In this document: piece by piece, positions 1 through 9,178 of the stretch
Position numbering within the stretch: position 1 is the stretch's first letter
Layout of the letters: the number at the start of each line of letters is the position of its first letter
Origin: CAMWXW01 sp051650105
Lineage (GTDB): Bacteria; Desulfobacterota; Desulfovibrionia; Desulfovibrionales; Desulfovibrionaceae
Length of the DNA: 64,000 bases
Assembly (NCBI GenBank): GCA_051650105.1
Contig: JBOFIJ010000009.1
Span: 163,323 to 227,322 of the forward strand
Direction: 5' to 3'
Notes under the pieces: generated by a model
What the model was told of the DNA's origin: nothing
Database searches by the model: none
The model's input: the letters and a program-made list of their open reading frames with translations, nothing else
Made by a program: the position numbers and the translations under genes

Positions 1-37
1 TTATCAAATAACACAAAGAATAACAATTTTATATATC

Positions 38-619
38 TTATTTAGCGCTTTTCAACCGCTCTATTTCTTTTTGTGCTCTGTCTTTTGCAATATTATCTGC
101 CTCTTTAGAATTAATAACCATCTCATAATGCTTAATTGCATCTTCTGCTCTATTAAGATGAGTGCCATATAAAATACCTAAACTCATATGCCCAACATGT
201 TCATTAGTCATCTCAACAAATTGCAAGAAATTTGCTTCAGCAGAGTGAAAATCTTCCTTTTTTGCCTGAACAAAAGCTAATAAATAAAGAAATTCTGGAT
301 TTGTGGGATTAACCATAACAAGTCTATCAAAATATTGTAATGCATTGTCCCAATCTTTATTAACAAAATAAGACCGAGAAACTGCTTCCAAAGCGTGTAA
401 ATCATTGGGATTTTTATCAAGTAATTCAATATGTTCCTGCATAGTATGAGTTTCATTCGTACCAGATCCACCAGGCATATTTCTTGCGTCTACACTTTGT
501 TTTAATTGATCCTTAATTAAACTATATTCAGTTTGATACCAAATAAGTATTCCAAGCATAATAATACCAGATATTCCAATTATAGTCAGTGTGAGTCTTC
601 GTTGTACATTACTACTCAT
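38..619 (-). CDS. TPR protein, probable CcmI/CycH-like cytochrome c assembly factor
   Basis: About 193 residues. One hydrophobic segment lies near residues 9-28, followed by a soluble part with two to three tetratricopeptide repeats at about 75-170 (motifs such as WDNALQYFDRLVMVNP and AEDAIKHYEMVI). The ATG at 619 is chosen over a start 33 bases upstream because GGAG lies just before it and because it overlaps the end of the ccmD-like gene. It is last in the ccmE-F-A-B-C-D order. CcmI/CycH proteins are membrane-anchored TPR chaperones that present apocytochrome c to the haem ligation machinery, and position and architecture fit that role. Sequence similarity alone cannot exclude a generic TPR protein. 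The function is inferred mainly from context. Confidence 0.8.
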   Translation of the reverse strand: MSSNVQRRLTLTIIGISGIIMLGILIWYQTEYSLIKDQLKQSVDARNMPGGSGTNETHTMQEHIELLDKNPNDLHALEAVSRSYFVNKDWDNALQYFDRLVMVNPTNPEFLYLLAFVQAKKEDFHSAEANFLQFVEMTNEHVGHMSLGILYGTHLNRAEDAIKHYEMVINSKEADNIAKDRAQKEIERLKSAK

Positions 620-746
620 AATTTTTCTCCATTTCAGCAATTTTATTCTCAATTTCTTTTTGCTTTACTCCCAAAAAAAGAAGATATAAACCCATGCCAA
701 ACCATATTGCTATTGAGGAAATAGCCAACCATACTTGTCCATTCAT
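612..746 (-). CDS. ccmD: CcmD-like small membrane protein
   Basis: A 44-residue reading frame beginning MNGQVWLAISSIAIWFG. A single transmembrane helix (about residues 5-26) is followed by a charged tail rich in K and E. AGGAA lies just upstream of the ATG, and the gene sits 3 bases after the ccmC stop. Its stop overlaps the start of the TPR gene in another frame, which suggests translational coupling. CcmD proteins are short single-helix components of the CcmABCD complex that releases haem-loaded CcmE, usually encoded right after ccmC. Length, topology and position all fit; the sequence itself is too short for firm homology. Confidence 0.72.
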   Translation of the reverse strand: MNGQVWLAISSIAIWFGMGLYLLFLGVKQKEIENKIAEMEKNYE

Positions 747-749
747 ATA

Positions 750-1427
750 TTATTCCTTTTCAATTTGTTTCATAATAACAAAATCCACTCTCTTATTAAG
801 AGACATTTGCCTATATCTAAGAAACGTTAACGTAAACCAAATAAAAAACATACTTGCAAAAGTGAAAAGAAAGGTGATAAGCATCTTTTGCGTTAGTCCA
901 ATACCTTCTGATGTAAAAACAGCTGGATGAATGGATCTCCAAAGCCTAGCAGCAAAAAAAACCAACGGAACATCTGCAAATGCAATAATACCCAGAACCG
1001 CAGAAATCTTTTTTCTCTGCATTTCTGGAAAATCCATTTGTCTCACCAAAAGATATCCAATATAAATAAAGAACATAATAAGAGCCGTGGTTAAACGAGG
1101 ATCCCATGTCCACCACACTCCCCAACTATTTCTTCCCCATATCATACCCGTGACAAGCGTAAATGCTGTAAAAAGAATACCAACTTCTGCTGCAGCACCA
1201 GAAAGAAGGTCCCATTTTTGATTTTTTGTTTTTAGATAAAAAATACTGGAACAAAAAACAAGAAAATATGCTACAAAGCCCCACCACGCAAAAGGAACAT
1301 GCATATAAAATATTTTTTGTACAATACCCAATGAAGCCTCTTCTGGAGCATAAAGGAATATTAAATATTGAGAAATGGAGAGAAGAATACCTCCAAGAAA
1401 AGCTGTTATTAATAATATTGTTTTCAC
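750..1427 (-). CDS. ccmC: Haem-handling membrane protein CcmC
   Basis: 225 residues with six predicted transmembrane helices. The tryptophan-rich WWD motif (WGVWWTWDP) is at residues 102-110, flanked by two conserved histidines, H43 in YMHVP and H167 in RSIHP. These are the haem-ligating features of CcmC, which presents haem to CcmE on the periplasmic face of the inner membrane. It lies 12 bases downstream of ccmB and is followed by the ccmD-like gene. Length is slightly short for the family but no motif is missing. Confidence 0.95.
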   Translation of the reverse strand: MKTILLITAFLGGILLSISQYLIFLYAPEEASLGIVQKIFYMHVPFAWWGFVAYFLVFCSSIFYLKTKNQKWDLLSGAAAEVGILFTAFTLVTGMIWGRNSWGVWWTWDPRLTTALIMFFIYIGYLLVRQMDFPEMQRKKISAVLGIIAFADVPLVFFAARLWRSIHPAVFTSEGIGLTQKMLITFLFTFASMFFIWFTLTFLRYRQMSLNKRVDFVIMKQIEKE

Positions 1428-1439
1428 TTATCGCGTCCT

Positions 1440-2108
1440 TTATTTAAAAGAATATACAAAAGGAAAAAAGAATAAGGTTAAAGATATAAATATACAATCA
1501 TACATAATTGCAAGGCCCACCCAAGAAGAAATATCAAAAGCTATTACAGAAAATGAATTTTCAATAATTCGTAAGGCAGATAACAACAATGGAATAAGCA
1601 AAGGGAATATCAAAATCGTCATAATAGAATCTTTTGCCGAGGAGGCCTGTGTCACAGAAGCCAATAAAATACCGAGTGCAAGAATACCAGAATTAAGCAA
1701 AATAATACCAAACAATAAAGAAGAATATGAAAAAACAACCTGATTTAAGAACAATATTAAAGAGGGTAATAAAAAACATTGTGCAAGCAGTAACATACAA
1801 TATGCAGCCAAAAACTTTCCAAATATAAGAGAATGAATATCATCAAGACTGAGTAAAAGAACTATCTTAATACCACTATTCTCCTCAAGAGCAAAAAGAG
1901 CATTCGTTACAAGAATTTGACAAAAAACAGTCGCAATGCAAAAAATTGTTGCAGCTATTTGTGCAGAAACAACATCCCCTGGTTTCTGAGAAAAACTAAA
2001 GACAAAAACAATAAGTAAACCCAAAAGAATAGATTGCACTAGACCTGTTTCTCTCCACAGCAAGATCCCAATATCTTTTCTAGCGATTATTAATGCGTGC
2101 ACAAACAT
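1440..2108 (-). CDS. ccmB: Haem exporter permease CcmB
   Basis: 222 residues, six hydrophobic segments, and the typical CcmB opening with a conserved short cytoplasmic stretch before the first helix (IARKDIGILLWRETGLVQS). CcmB is the membrane partner of the CcmA ATPase. The ABC unit is thought to drive release of holo-CcmE rather than haem transport itself. The start codon abuts the ccmA stop with a one-base overlap, so the two are probably translationally coupled. Confidence 0.93.
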   Translation of the reverse strand: MFVHALIIARKDIGILLWRETGLVQSILLGLLIVFVFSFSQKPGDVVSAQIAATIFCIATVFCQILVTNALFALEENSGIKIVLLLSLDDIHSLIFGKFLAAYCMLLLAQCFLLPSLILFLNQVVFSYSSLLFGIILLNSGILALGILLASVTQASSAKDSIMTILIFPLLIPLLLSALRIIENSFSVIAFDISSWVGLAIMYDCIFISLTLFFFPFVYSFK

Positions 2109-2746
2109 TATACAACCATCATCATTCGTAGATATTCCTTACTATCTAGCAATGCAATTGTTTTATCCTTAAGCCATATAACACGTTCAGCAATAACACC
2201 ATCTAATTCAGCGTGATGAGTACTCCATATAATACAGGCACCCTGCTCCTTCGCAAGAAGAATTTCCCTATAGAGCATTTGTACAGAAAACGTATCCAAT
2301 CCAGTAGAAGGCTCATCAAGAAGTAAAATATCAGGTTTAGTGAGAAGTATTCTACCCAAATTAAGTCTTTGTAACATTCCTCTGGAAAATATCTTAACAG
2401 ATTGATTAGCAAATGGAAGCAAATTAACCCTTTCTAAAATAGCAAGAATATCTTCAGAAGAACACGCTAATGAGGAAAGTTTCCCCCAAAATAAAAGATT
2501 TTCAACCGCCGTAAGTGCTGGATAAACAGCAACATGATGTCCTATATAACCAAGCCTTTTTCCTTCTATCAATATTGTTCCAGAATCTGGTATTTCTATG
2601 CCAGCAATAAGATTTAATAACGTTGTCTTCCCAGCCCCATTTTCTCCCACAAGTAGAGTTATACTCGCAGGAGAAAGAGCGAAAGAAACACTCTTCATTA
2701 TTATCTTTGAAGAATATGACTTTGAAACATGATCAAGAGTAATCAT
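2108..2746 (-). CDS. ccmA: Cytochrome c biogenesis ATPase CcmA
   Basis: 212-residue ABC ATPase. Walker A GENGAGKTT is at residues 34-42, an ABC signature variant (FSRGMLQRL) at 120-128, and Walker B ILLLDEPSTGLD at 140-151, followed by the H-loop (STHH). The signature has SRGM where many ABC proteins have SGGQ, which is usual for CcmA. The neighbours ccmB and ccmF support the assignment. The ccmF stop is only 3 bases upstream, so the run is read as one operon. Confidence 0.95.
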   Translation of the reverse strand: MITLDHVSKSYSSKIIMKSVSFALSPASITLLVGENGAGKTTLLNLIAGIEIPDSGTILIEGKRLGYIGHHVAVYPALTAVENLLFWGKLSSLACSSEDILAILERVNLLPFANQSVKIFSRGMLQRLNLGRILLTKPDILLLDEPSTGLDTFSVQMLYREILLAKEQGACIIWSTHHAELDGVIAERVIWLKDKTIALLDSKEYLRMMMVV

Positions 2747-2749
2747 GAA

Positions 2750-4657
2750 TTAAACACCAATCTCTTTTTTCTTACGTGTTGGCAAGAACCCAACAAGTGG
2801 ACCAAGGCATAAAAAGAAAGAACCTATCCAAATCCAATTAACAAATGGTTCTATACTCACACGAATAAGTACACTATTATCCTGAGAAACACTCAACAAA
2901 GAAGAATATAACTCCTCATACAGTGAAGGCATTGTGGACGCTTCCGTAAATGACATTTTCTCATATTTTTGGTATACTCGTTTCTCGGGGTACAAAGTAC
3001 CAAAAGGCTTTCCATCTTTTTCAACTTGCAAAAACACTCTAAAGAATGCCTGTGTAACACCACCTTCAGAAAGAAACTTCTCATATGTAAAAGTATATTT
3101 ACCAAGAGTTCCTTGTTCACCAATATTAAGCTCCAAATCCTTCACTTCTTTGAAAGGTCCAGAAAAAGCAACTCCAAGAACAATAAAGGCAAATCCAAGA
3201 TGAGATAATTGAGACGCAACAAAACGCCTAGACAATTTTGCAGAAGTAAAAAATAAACCATGTCTAGATGCATAAATAGCAGCAACAGAAAGACCAACAG
3301 CAATAGAAGCTAACACATTATTATAGCCAATAAAATATGTGACTAATGCAACAATAGAAACAATTCCAAGTAAGATTAAAGGCTCTTTTTTAGATTGTAT
3401 TCCACTTTTCCATTGAATAACAGAACATGCTAGCATAAGTAAAACAATTAACATAAAAAGAGGCAATATCACCCTATTATAGAACGATTCTCCAAGCCCC
3501 ATAGAATTACCAGTTATGCCTTTTGTAATAACAGGCCACAGTGTCGCAATAATTATTATTATCGATATAGCCAATAATAACCAACTCATCAGAACAAGAA
3601 GACCCTCTTTAGTATTTACTCCATCAAGTGCAAGTGTTGTTGCTTTACGAGGAGTAGTAATAGCAAGAAAAGCACTAAGAGCTATTCCAATTAACACAAA
3701 TAAAATTAAAGGTGTTCCAACACCACCCGCAAAGGCATGAATAGATTGAATTACACCACCACGAACAAGGTATGTACCAAAAATAGTAGACAAAAATGCT
3801 AAGACAACTAAAAAGAAATTAGAACGATGTAACTTATTCTTTGTCATTTCAACAAGAGAAGTATGAATGTAGGCAGAAGCAATAAGCCAAGGAATAAAAG
3901 AAGCATTTTCTACAGGATCCCATGCCCAATATCCTCCCCAACCAAGTTCCATATATGCCCACCAAGAACCCAATAAAATACCCGCGCCCAAAACCATCCA
4001 AGCAATTAATACAAAGGGTCTCACAAGCTGAACCCAAGAAACAGATTCCTTTTCTGTCGTCAGTAAGAAAGCAAACGCAAGTGCCGCAGGCACAGCAAAA
4101 CCAGAATAGCCCGTGAATAATAATGGAGGATGGATAATCATAGCAATATTTTGTAATAACGGATTTAATCCTGCACCATCAGCAGGAGGAGGAATTTGCA
4201 TAGCAAAAGGATTATTCCATGTTCCTAACAGAAAAAGAAAAAATGCAATAAAGAAAAAATACATCGTCCAAAACCATGCTTTCGTCTCTGCTTGAAGATT
4301 TTTATAACGAGATGTTGAAACAAAAATAACGTTTAATAAAACAATAATGAGAAACCAAAAGAATAATGATCCTGCCTGTCCAGCCCAGAATCCAGTTATT
4401 TTATAGAACAAAGGCAATAATCTATCTGTATACCCAGCAACATAAATAAGAGTAAAATCTGACGTGACTAAGGCTTGCAAAAGAACTAATGCACCAATAC
4501 CAGAAAATATACTAATTATCTTAAAAATACTTTCTGCAAACTCTACCGTATATACTCCCTCTCTTAACCATAAAGATTTACCAAGCCTAATAATAGCAAC
4601 ATAAGCAAGAAGGAAGGAAAGAATCAAAAAAGCAAATGAAAGCAAATACATAAACAC
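2750..4657 (-). CDS. ccmF: Cytochrome c-type biogenesis protein CcmF (haem lyase core)
   Basis: 635 residues with many transmembrane helices. The WWD motif (WGGYWAWDPVENASF) is at about 240-254, and there is a conserved histidine in MIIHPPLLFTGY near residue 176. A large periplasmic segment near the C-terminus precedes the last helix. CcmF takes haem from CcmE and ligates it to apocytochrome CxxCH motifs. No CcmH or CcmG gene lies in the cluster, so CcmF may act without the usual thioredoxin-like reductants, as in other systems that use a cysteine-type CcmE. Confidence 0.95.
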   Translation of the reverse strand: MFMYLLSFAFLILSFLLAYVAIIRLGKSLWLREGVYTVEFAESIFKIISIFSGIGALVLLQALVTSDFTLIYVAGYTDRLLPLFYKITGFWAGQAGSLFFWFLIIVLLNVIFVSTSRYKNLQAETKAWFWTMYFFFIAFFLFLLGTWNNPFAMQIPPPADGAGLNPLLQNIAMIIHPPLLFTGYSGFAVPAALAFAFLLTTEKESVSWVQLVRPFVLIAWMVLGAGILLGSWWAYMELGWGGYWAWDPVENASFIPWLIASAYIHTSLVEMTKNKLHRSNFFLVVLAFLSTIFGTYLVRGGVIQSIHAFAGGVGTPLILFVLIGIALSAFLAITTPRKATTLALDGVNTKEGLLVLMSWLLLAISIIIIIATLWPVITKGITGNSMGLGESFYNRVILPLFMLIVLLMLACSVIQWKSGIQSKKEPLILLGIVSIVALVTYFIGYNNVLASIAVGLSVAAIYASRHGLFFTSAKLSRRFVASQLSHLGFAFIVLGVAFSGPFKEVKDLELNIGEQGTLGKYTFTYEKFLSEGGVTQAFFRVFLQVEKDGKPFGTLYPEKRVYQKYEKMSFTEASTMPSLYEELYSSLLSVSQDNSVLIRVSIEPFVNWIWIGSFFLCLGPLVGFLPTRKKKEIGV

Positions 4658-4660
4658 TCC

Positions 4661-5101
4661 CTAAAGAGAAGCTTGTTGTGTCATAGCTTCGCTTTTTTCT
4701 TGATATTTAGAAGGACATTTTGCCAAAAGAGTTTTCGCTTGGAAAATAGGATTCACATCACCCGTAACAATACTCCCTTCTGCAATCACTTCTGCTTCAG
4801 CTTTAAATGCATCGGGAACAACACCATTATACTCAACCGTTAGACTGTACGATTTATCCATTTTATCAATAAGAGTAAAAACAACATGGGTTACATTTGT
4901 TCCAGCTTGGTAACTTTTATCAACAGTTCCAAATACTCTAACCGACATAGGTTCCGTCGTTTTTTCAAGATTCATTAACTCAGCAACATTAAGAAAATAC
5001 ACACTATTTTGTGAAATTGCAGCATATACCATAGCAAAAAGCCCTATAACAAATAACGATGCAAGTATAACATACGTGTATTTCCCATCTTTCTTTTTCA
5101 T
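4661..5101 (-). CDS. ccmE: Cytochrome c maturation haem chaperone CcmE, cysteine (CxxxY) type
   Basis: 146 residues: an N-terminal transmembrane anchor (about 8-28) and a periplasmic OB-fold beta-barrel (motifs VRVFGTVD and VVPDAFKAEAEVIAEGS). In the classical family haem is bound covalently to a histidine in HxxxY. Here the equivalent site reads C129-P-S-K-Y133, so the histidine is replaced by cysteine. This variant is established for Desulfovibrio and archaeal CcmE proteins, which function without CcmG and CcmH, and neither of those is present here. The gene is 3 bases upstream of ccmF. Confidence 0.93.
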   Translation of the reverse strand: MKKKDGKYTYVILASLFVIGLFAMVYAAISQNSVYFLNVAELMNLEKTTEPMSVRVFGTVDKSYQAGTNVTHVVFTLIDKMDKSYSLTVEYNGVVPDAFKAEAEVIAEGSIVTGDVNPIFQAKTLLAKCPSKYQEKSEAMTQQASL

Positions 5102-5113
5102 AAATAAATCCCC

Positions 5114-6151
5114 TTACAAAACAGACTGTCTTTGTCTAGCAACTTGCTGTAAATCAACAACCTTATCCGTTTCATCAATAATTTCTCTTCCAAGTATCTC
5201 TTCAAGAATATCCTCTAAAGAAACAACACCAGCTAAGCCACTATATTCGTCAAGTACGATAAAAAGATGTGTCCTTGCTGCCAAAAATTGTTGCAACAAT
5301 TTATCTAGCGTTGTTGTCTCTAAAACAAAATGGACAGGTTTCATAATAGTACGAAGTGGCAAATCCACCCCATCTGCTGTCATTTGAAAGATATCCTGAC
5401 GAGTAACAATGCCTACAATATCCTCATTGTTTTTGTCATAGATAGGAATACGTGTATGATTCCAAAAATCCCTCTCATTTTGAACTTCTGATGAAAGAGA
5501 ATCTGCAGGTAAAGAAAATACAACTGTTCGAGGAGTCATAACATCCTTTACCTCTTTAGTGTCAAGAGAAAGAATATTATTAATAGCGAGAGCCTCATAA
5601 GATTCTATCTTACCATTTCTCCTAGACATAGTGACAGCAGAACGAATATCTTCTTCAGTAACCTCTGGTTCCTTCGTGGGAGCAATTAAAACAGTTAACT
5701 TCCGTATTAGCAGCGAGAGAGGTTTTAAAATGTATATGAAACCTAATAGTGGGTAGACAATATATAAAGAAATTGTTTTACTATAAACGACACCTAACGT
5801 TTTAGGTATAATTTCTGAAAACAGCAAAATAGCGATAGTAAACGTTATTGCAAACACGGGGAAAAAATCATCTCCCCACAAACGAGTAGCAAGAGCCCCA
5901 GAAATAGTGGCACCAGCAGTATTTGCCAAGGTATTTATTGTTAAAATAACAGATATAGACTCATCTATATTACTTCGTAAAGTATACAATAAAGTACCAA
6001 TCTTTGGACGAGTCTCCTTCAATTGCTCTATATGACTCCATGAGACAGAATATAATACAGCCTCTGTTATAGAGCACAAAGCAGACATAACTATAGATAA
6101 CAGCACCGAAATGGAAAGTCCTATCATAACTATCTTGGCACCTCGCTTCAT
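5114..6151 (-). CDS. CNNM/DUF21 and CBS-domain membrane protein (HlyC/CorC-like)
   Basis: 345 residues. The N-terminal half (about 1-165) is a DUF21/CNNM membrane domain with four hydrophobic segments. A CBS pair follows (about 195-325), with the family marker DVMTPRTVVFSLP and the second CBS ending in GVVSLEDILEEILG. The C-terminal CorC_HlyC domain found in many homologues is absent, since the protein ends about 25 residues after the CBS pair. CNNM proteins are linked to magnesium or cobalt homeostasis. It is first in the run leading into ccmE (12-base gap), but nothing shows a role in cytochrome assembly. Confidence 0.85.
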   Translation of the reverse strand: MKRGAKIVMIGLSISVLLSIVMSALCSITEAVLYSVSWSHIEQLKETRPKIGTLLYTLRSNIDESISVILTINTLANTAGATISGALATRLWGDDFFPVFAITFTIAILLFSEIIPKTLGVVYSKTISLYIVYPLLGFIYILKPLSLLIRKLTVLIAPTKEPEVTEEDIRSAVTMSRRNGKIESYEALAINNILSLDTKEVKDVMTPRTVVFSLPADSLSSEVQNERDFWNHTRIPIYDKNNEDIVGIVTRQDIFQMTADGVDLPLRTIMKPVHFVLETTTLDKLLQQFLAARTHLFIVLDEYSGLAGVVSLEDILEEILGREIIDETDKVVDLQQVARQRQSVL

Positions 6152-6253
6152 TATAATACATTTTTTTTATTTTTTAGCAAGTTTTTTCTTTTCTTTCTCT
6201 CTCATTTTATATAGAATCTTCAGAATCTTAGGAAGACAAGGATACCTTCTCCA

Positions 6254-6850
6254 ATGAAAATTAGGAATCTTATATGTGATCGAGATGGTACTCTCATTGA
6301 AGATAAACATTATCTTTCAAATCCTCACGAAGTTACTCTTCTTCCCTCTGTCAAAGAAGGGCTTTTGTATCTACAAAAAGCTAAAATACGGCTTGCTGTG
6401 GTATCAAATCAATCTGGTGTTGGAAGAGGATATTTTACCAATGAATCTGTTCATCTTTGCAATGATGCTCTCATAAACCTTGTTCAAGAAGAAGCTTCTT
6501 TTGTAGAATTTCTTTTTTGTCCTCATAGACCAGAAGAACAATGCCTTTGTAGAAAACCACACACAGAACTATGGTCCACTTTAGTTAAAAAACATTCATT
6601 TACATCAGATACAACAGCAATGGTAGGAGATAAAAAGGAAGATATCCTTTTTGCTATCAATGCTGGTTTTCCCTATGCTTTTCTCGTACAAACAGGAAAA
6701 GGCTTATTCACACTTACTTCTTACAACAAAAATCATTGTATCTCTCATTTTTGTGATATAACAGACGCGTTTAACCAAAATGCGAAGCAAACACAATGCT
6801 TCACAGCTCCTTCTTTTCTAGAAATAGCACACTATCTCATAACAATATGA
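6254..6850 (+). CDS. gmhB: GmhB-like HAD phosphatase (D-glycero-D-manno-heptose 1,7-bisphosphate 7-phosphatase)
   Basis: 198 residues of the HAD superfamily. Nucleophile and acid/base aspartates lie in DRDGTL (D9, D11), the second motif is in VVSNQSGVGRGYF, and motif IV is VGDKKEDI. The zinc knuckle CPHRPEEQCLCRKP is characteristic of the GmhB/HisB-N group. GmhB removes the 7-phosphate from heptose bisphosphate during ADP-heptose synthesis for LPS. The next gene is a heptosyltransferase 16 bases away, which fits the pathway. A related histidinol-phosphatase role is less likely given that neighbour. Confidence 0.88.
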   Translation: MKIRNLICDRDGTLIEDKHYLSNPHEVTLLPSVKEGLLYLQKAKIRLAVVSNQSGVGRGYFTNESVHLCNDALINLVQEEASFVEFLFCPHRPEEQCLCRKPHTELWSTLVKKHSFTSDTTAMVGDKKEDILFAINAGFPYAFLVQTGKGLFTLTSYNKNHCISHFCDITDAFNQNAKQTQCFTAPSFLEIAHYLITI

Positions 6851-6866
6851 ACATTGGAGTATTTTT

Positions 6867-7940
6867 ATGCGAATAGGAATCTGGAATACCGCTTTTTTAG
6901 GAGATACCCTTCTTACGTTACCCCTTATACAAAAAATACAAGAATATTATCCATCTTCTCAAATAGATTTTTGGGTGCGTGATGCTTTTGTATCCCTTTA
7001 TCAAGAACAAAATTTTGCTGTTTATGGATATAATAAAAAAGAGAATGGATCTATGAAGGGCCTTTATACATTATCTAAAAAAATATCCTCTATGAAATAT
7101 GATATCTGGATTAATCCACACCCAAGCTATAGAAGTTCTTTAATAATGTATTTATCTAACATTCAAACCACAATCAGTTATAACACACCGCTCATAAATG
7201 TTCTTATAGCAAAGCATACTGTTAAAAGAAACATGCAGAATACTCATGAAGTTCAAAGGCTCTTCTCACTTCTAGAACCCCTTCACAATACAACACCGAC
7301 TTTCACAATACCAAATGCTATTCCTTATTCTCTACAAAAACAATCTTTGGTCACAATAGAAAAATATTGGGAGAAACACCACCTAGCCACCCAGAAAGTA
7401 CTTGCTCTTACAATAGGCTCTGCATGGCCAACGAAACAATGGTTACCAGAACACTTTGCGAAACTTCTGCTCTATACACTAGAGCACAATGTACACGTTT
7501 GTTTTCTAGGTGCCGGAAAAAAAGAAGAAGATTTCCTTCAAACAATAATGACTTTGGCAAATATCTCAAAAAATGATCCACGAATTCACATATTCTTAAA
7601 TATATCTCTTCAAGACACTGCTGTTGTCCTTAAAAAATCTTCTCTGTGCTGTGGTAATGACACGGGCTTAACACATTTAGCATGGTTACAACAAAAACCT
7701 ACTGTTATGCTCTTTGGACCAACAACGAAAGAACTTGGCTTCTTTCCTATAGGAAAAAATACATATTCCCTTGGGATAGATCTAGAATGTCGCCCATGTG
7801 GCAAACATGGTGCAGTGCAGTGCCCTAAAAAGCATTTCCTATGCATGAAGAATCTTTCACCAGAATATGTATGGGAATATATACAGAAAATTCTTGAATC
7901 TTCAAGCAATCATGCATCTTCTGCAACACACTCTTTATAA
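6867..7940 (+). CDS. GT9 heptosyltransferase (WaaF/WaaC-like)
   Basis: 357 residues of glycosyltransferase family 9. It opens MRIGIWNTAFLGDTLLTLP, which matches the family beta-strand plus G-x-LGDxL loop. The donor-binding half includes IGSAWPTKQWLPEHFAKLL and CCGNDTGLTHLAW, then FGPTTKELGFFP. A cysteine-rich tail (CRPCGKHG, then CP and C) is shared with the second GT9 protein of this window at 29088. These enzymes transfer ADP-heptose to the LPS inner core. Whether this is heptosyltransferase I or II cannot be decided from sequence alone. Confidence 0.9.
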   Translation: MRIGIWNTAFLGDTLLTLPLIQKIQEYYPSSQIDFWVRDAFVSLYQEQNFAVYGYNKKENGSMKGLYTLSKKISSMKYDIWINPHPSYRSSLIMYLSNIQTTISYNTPLINVLIAKHTVKRNMQNTHEVQRLFSLLEPLHNTTPTFTIPNAIPYSLQKQSLVTIEKYWEKHHLATQKVLALTIGSAWPTKQWLPEHFAKLLLYTLEHNVHVCFLGAGKKEEDFLQTIMTLANISKNDPRIHIFLNISLQDTAVVLKKSSLCCGNDTGLTHLAWLQQKPTVMLFGPTTKELGFFPIGKNTYSLGIDLECRPCGKHGAVQCPKKHFLCMKNLSPEYVWEYIQKILESSSNHASSATHSL

Positions 7941-7957
7941 ATCTAAGGTTTACATTT

Positions 7958-8686
7958 ATGTCAAAAAAGATACTATATCACGGCACTGGTCACCACAAAA
8001 GAATAAAAGAATCCATTCGTAAAAATCCACTATTTGCCACAGAAAGCCATCTTCTAGAAGCAATGTTGACATATTTATACATAAGAAAAGATACAAAAGC
8101 TATTGCAAAAGAAATCCTCAAAAATTCCTCTCTACAAACCATTTTTATTAAAAAAGATTTTACAAAATACAGTAAATCCCTTGAGAACTATCTTTTATTT
8201 ATCTCACAAATTCGAGAAAATCTTATTGACTCTCTCCCAAAACAATATTCCAATACACCTGATTCAATAAATGAAGAGACCACAAATTCAATGCTACTTT
8301 CTAAAAAGACAGATACTCTTTATATAAGTACCCCTCATGATGCCATTATGTATAGTAAAACTAACATTGTCTTCTCACACACAGCATTGTTCTGGATTAT
8401 ACTACTTGATAACAAAAAACATATTATCGGACACTATCCATTCAATTTCACAGATAAATATAAGAAAAAAGAATTATTAAATACGGCTTTAGAAAAATAC
8501 AGTTCCTGTATTATTCTTCTTGAGAAAAAGGAATCGGATTCTTATTTACCTACAAAACAAGATATGATATTTCTTGCAAATCATAAAAATGATTTTCTTA
8601 TATTCAATATAATTTTATTGGACTATATCATCTTCACCAATACTGGCTCACTCAGCCTAGAAAAATATAATATACATCCATTATAA
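7958..8686 (+). CDS. RadC-like (JAB/MPN fold) protein with lost metal-site motif
   Basis: 242 residues. The overall pattern follows RadC: an N-terminal helical part (LLEAMLTYLYIRKDTKAIAKEI), then a JAB-like domain (LFWIILLDNKKHIIGHYPF), then LPTKQDMIFLANH and a C-terminal IILLDYIIFTNTGSLSLEK that matches the RadC ending in which DHIIV precedes a serine-containing strand. Where active RadC/JAMM proteins have an HNHPSG metal motif, this protein reads LLEKKESDS. Both metal histidines are therefore gone, although the later aspartate (KQD) remains. It lies 17 bases after the heptosyltransferase. The family call is mine from pattern, not from a search. Confidence 0.6.
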   Translation: MSKKILYHGTGHHKRIKESIRKNPLFATESHLLEAMLTYLYIRKDTKAIAKEILKNSSLQTIFIKKDFTKYSKSLENYLLFISQIRENLIDSLPKQYSNTPDSINEETTNSMLLSKKTDTLYISTPHDAIMYSKTNIVFSHTALFWIILLDNKKHIIGHYPFNFTDKYKKKELLNTALEKYSSCIILLEKKESDSYLPTKQDMIFLANHKNDFLIFNIILLDYIIFTNTGSLSLEKYNIHPL

Positions 8687-9129
8687 AGGCGATATATGTG
8701 CACAAAAATACATTGGATTCTATAAAAATAGCACTATACCACATTTATTAAAACAACACTATATCATCTTATCACCCTTATATAGTTAGCATAATAGACA
8801 GTGCTTTCAAAAACACAAAGAGATAAAAAGAATGGTACTACACAGCTTCTTTTTAAAAGCAGTCACAACGTTACTATTATTATCAAAAAAAGAAGGCTAT
8901 ATACCTCTTTGCACTTAGTAACTATCACTATAAGCAACAAGCACAGTCATAACACCCTTCGTATACTAAACTATCCTGTTATTCTTTTCTCTTTAAAAAG
9001 AATAGCCTCTATACTGCTATTGTGAGCCTTATACGATTCCTCACTACAAAAAATTCTTTTTTATACAATACTGCAGTAATCCTTAGGCCGTCTTCTAACA
9101 AAACAAGACTAAATAATAACACCTATGAC
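8687..9129. other. Intergenic region between convergent genes
   Basis: About 440 bases between the plus-strand RadC-like gene and the minus-strand rpsI terminator. I see no convincing gene. The two short lysine- and threonine-rich frames here (8801-9025, 9022-9249) lack good ribosome-binding sites and any recognisable motif, and the second runs antisense into rpsI. Confidence 0.6.
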
Positions 9130-9154
9130 AAAAAAAAGAAGCCTAGAAGACTTC
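9130..9154 (-). terminator. Rho-independent terminator of rplM-rpsI
   Basis: Read on the minus strand, GAAGTC pairs with GGCTTC (six pairs, one of them G-T) around a five-base loop, followed by eight T residues. It lies 25 bases past the rpsI stop. Confidence 0.75.
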
Positions 9155-9178
9155 CCTTTTGTACGGTATATAAAAAAA

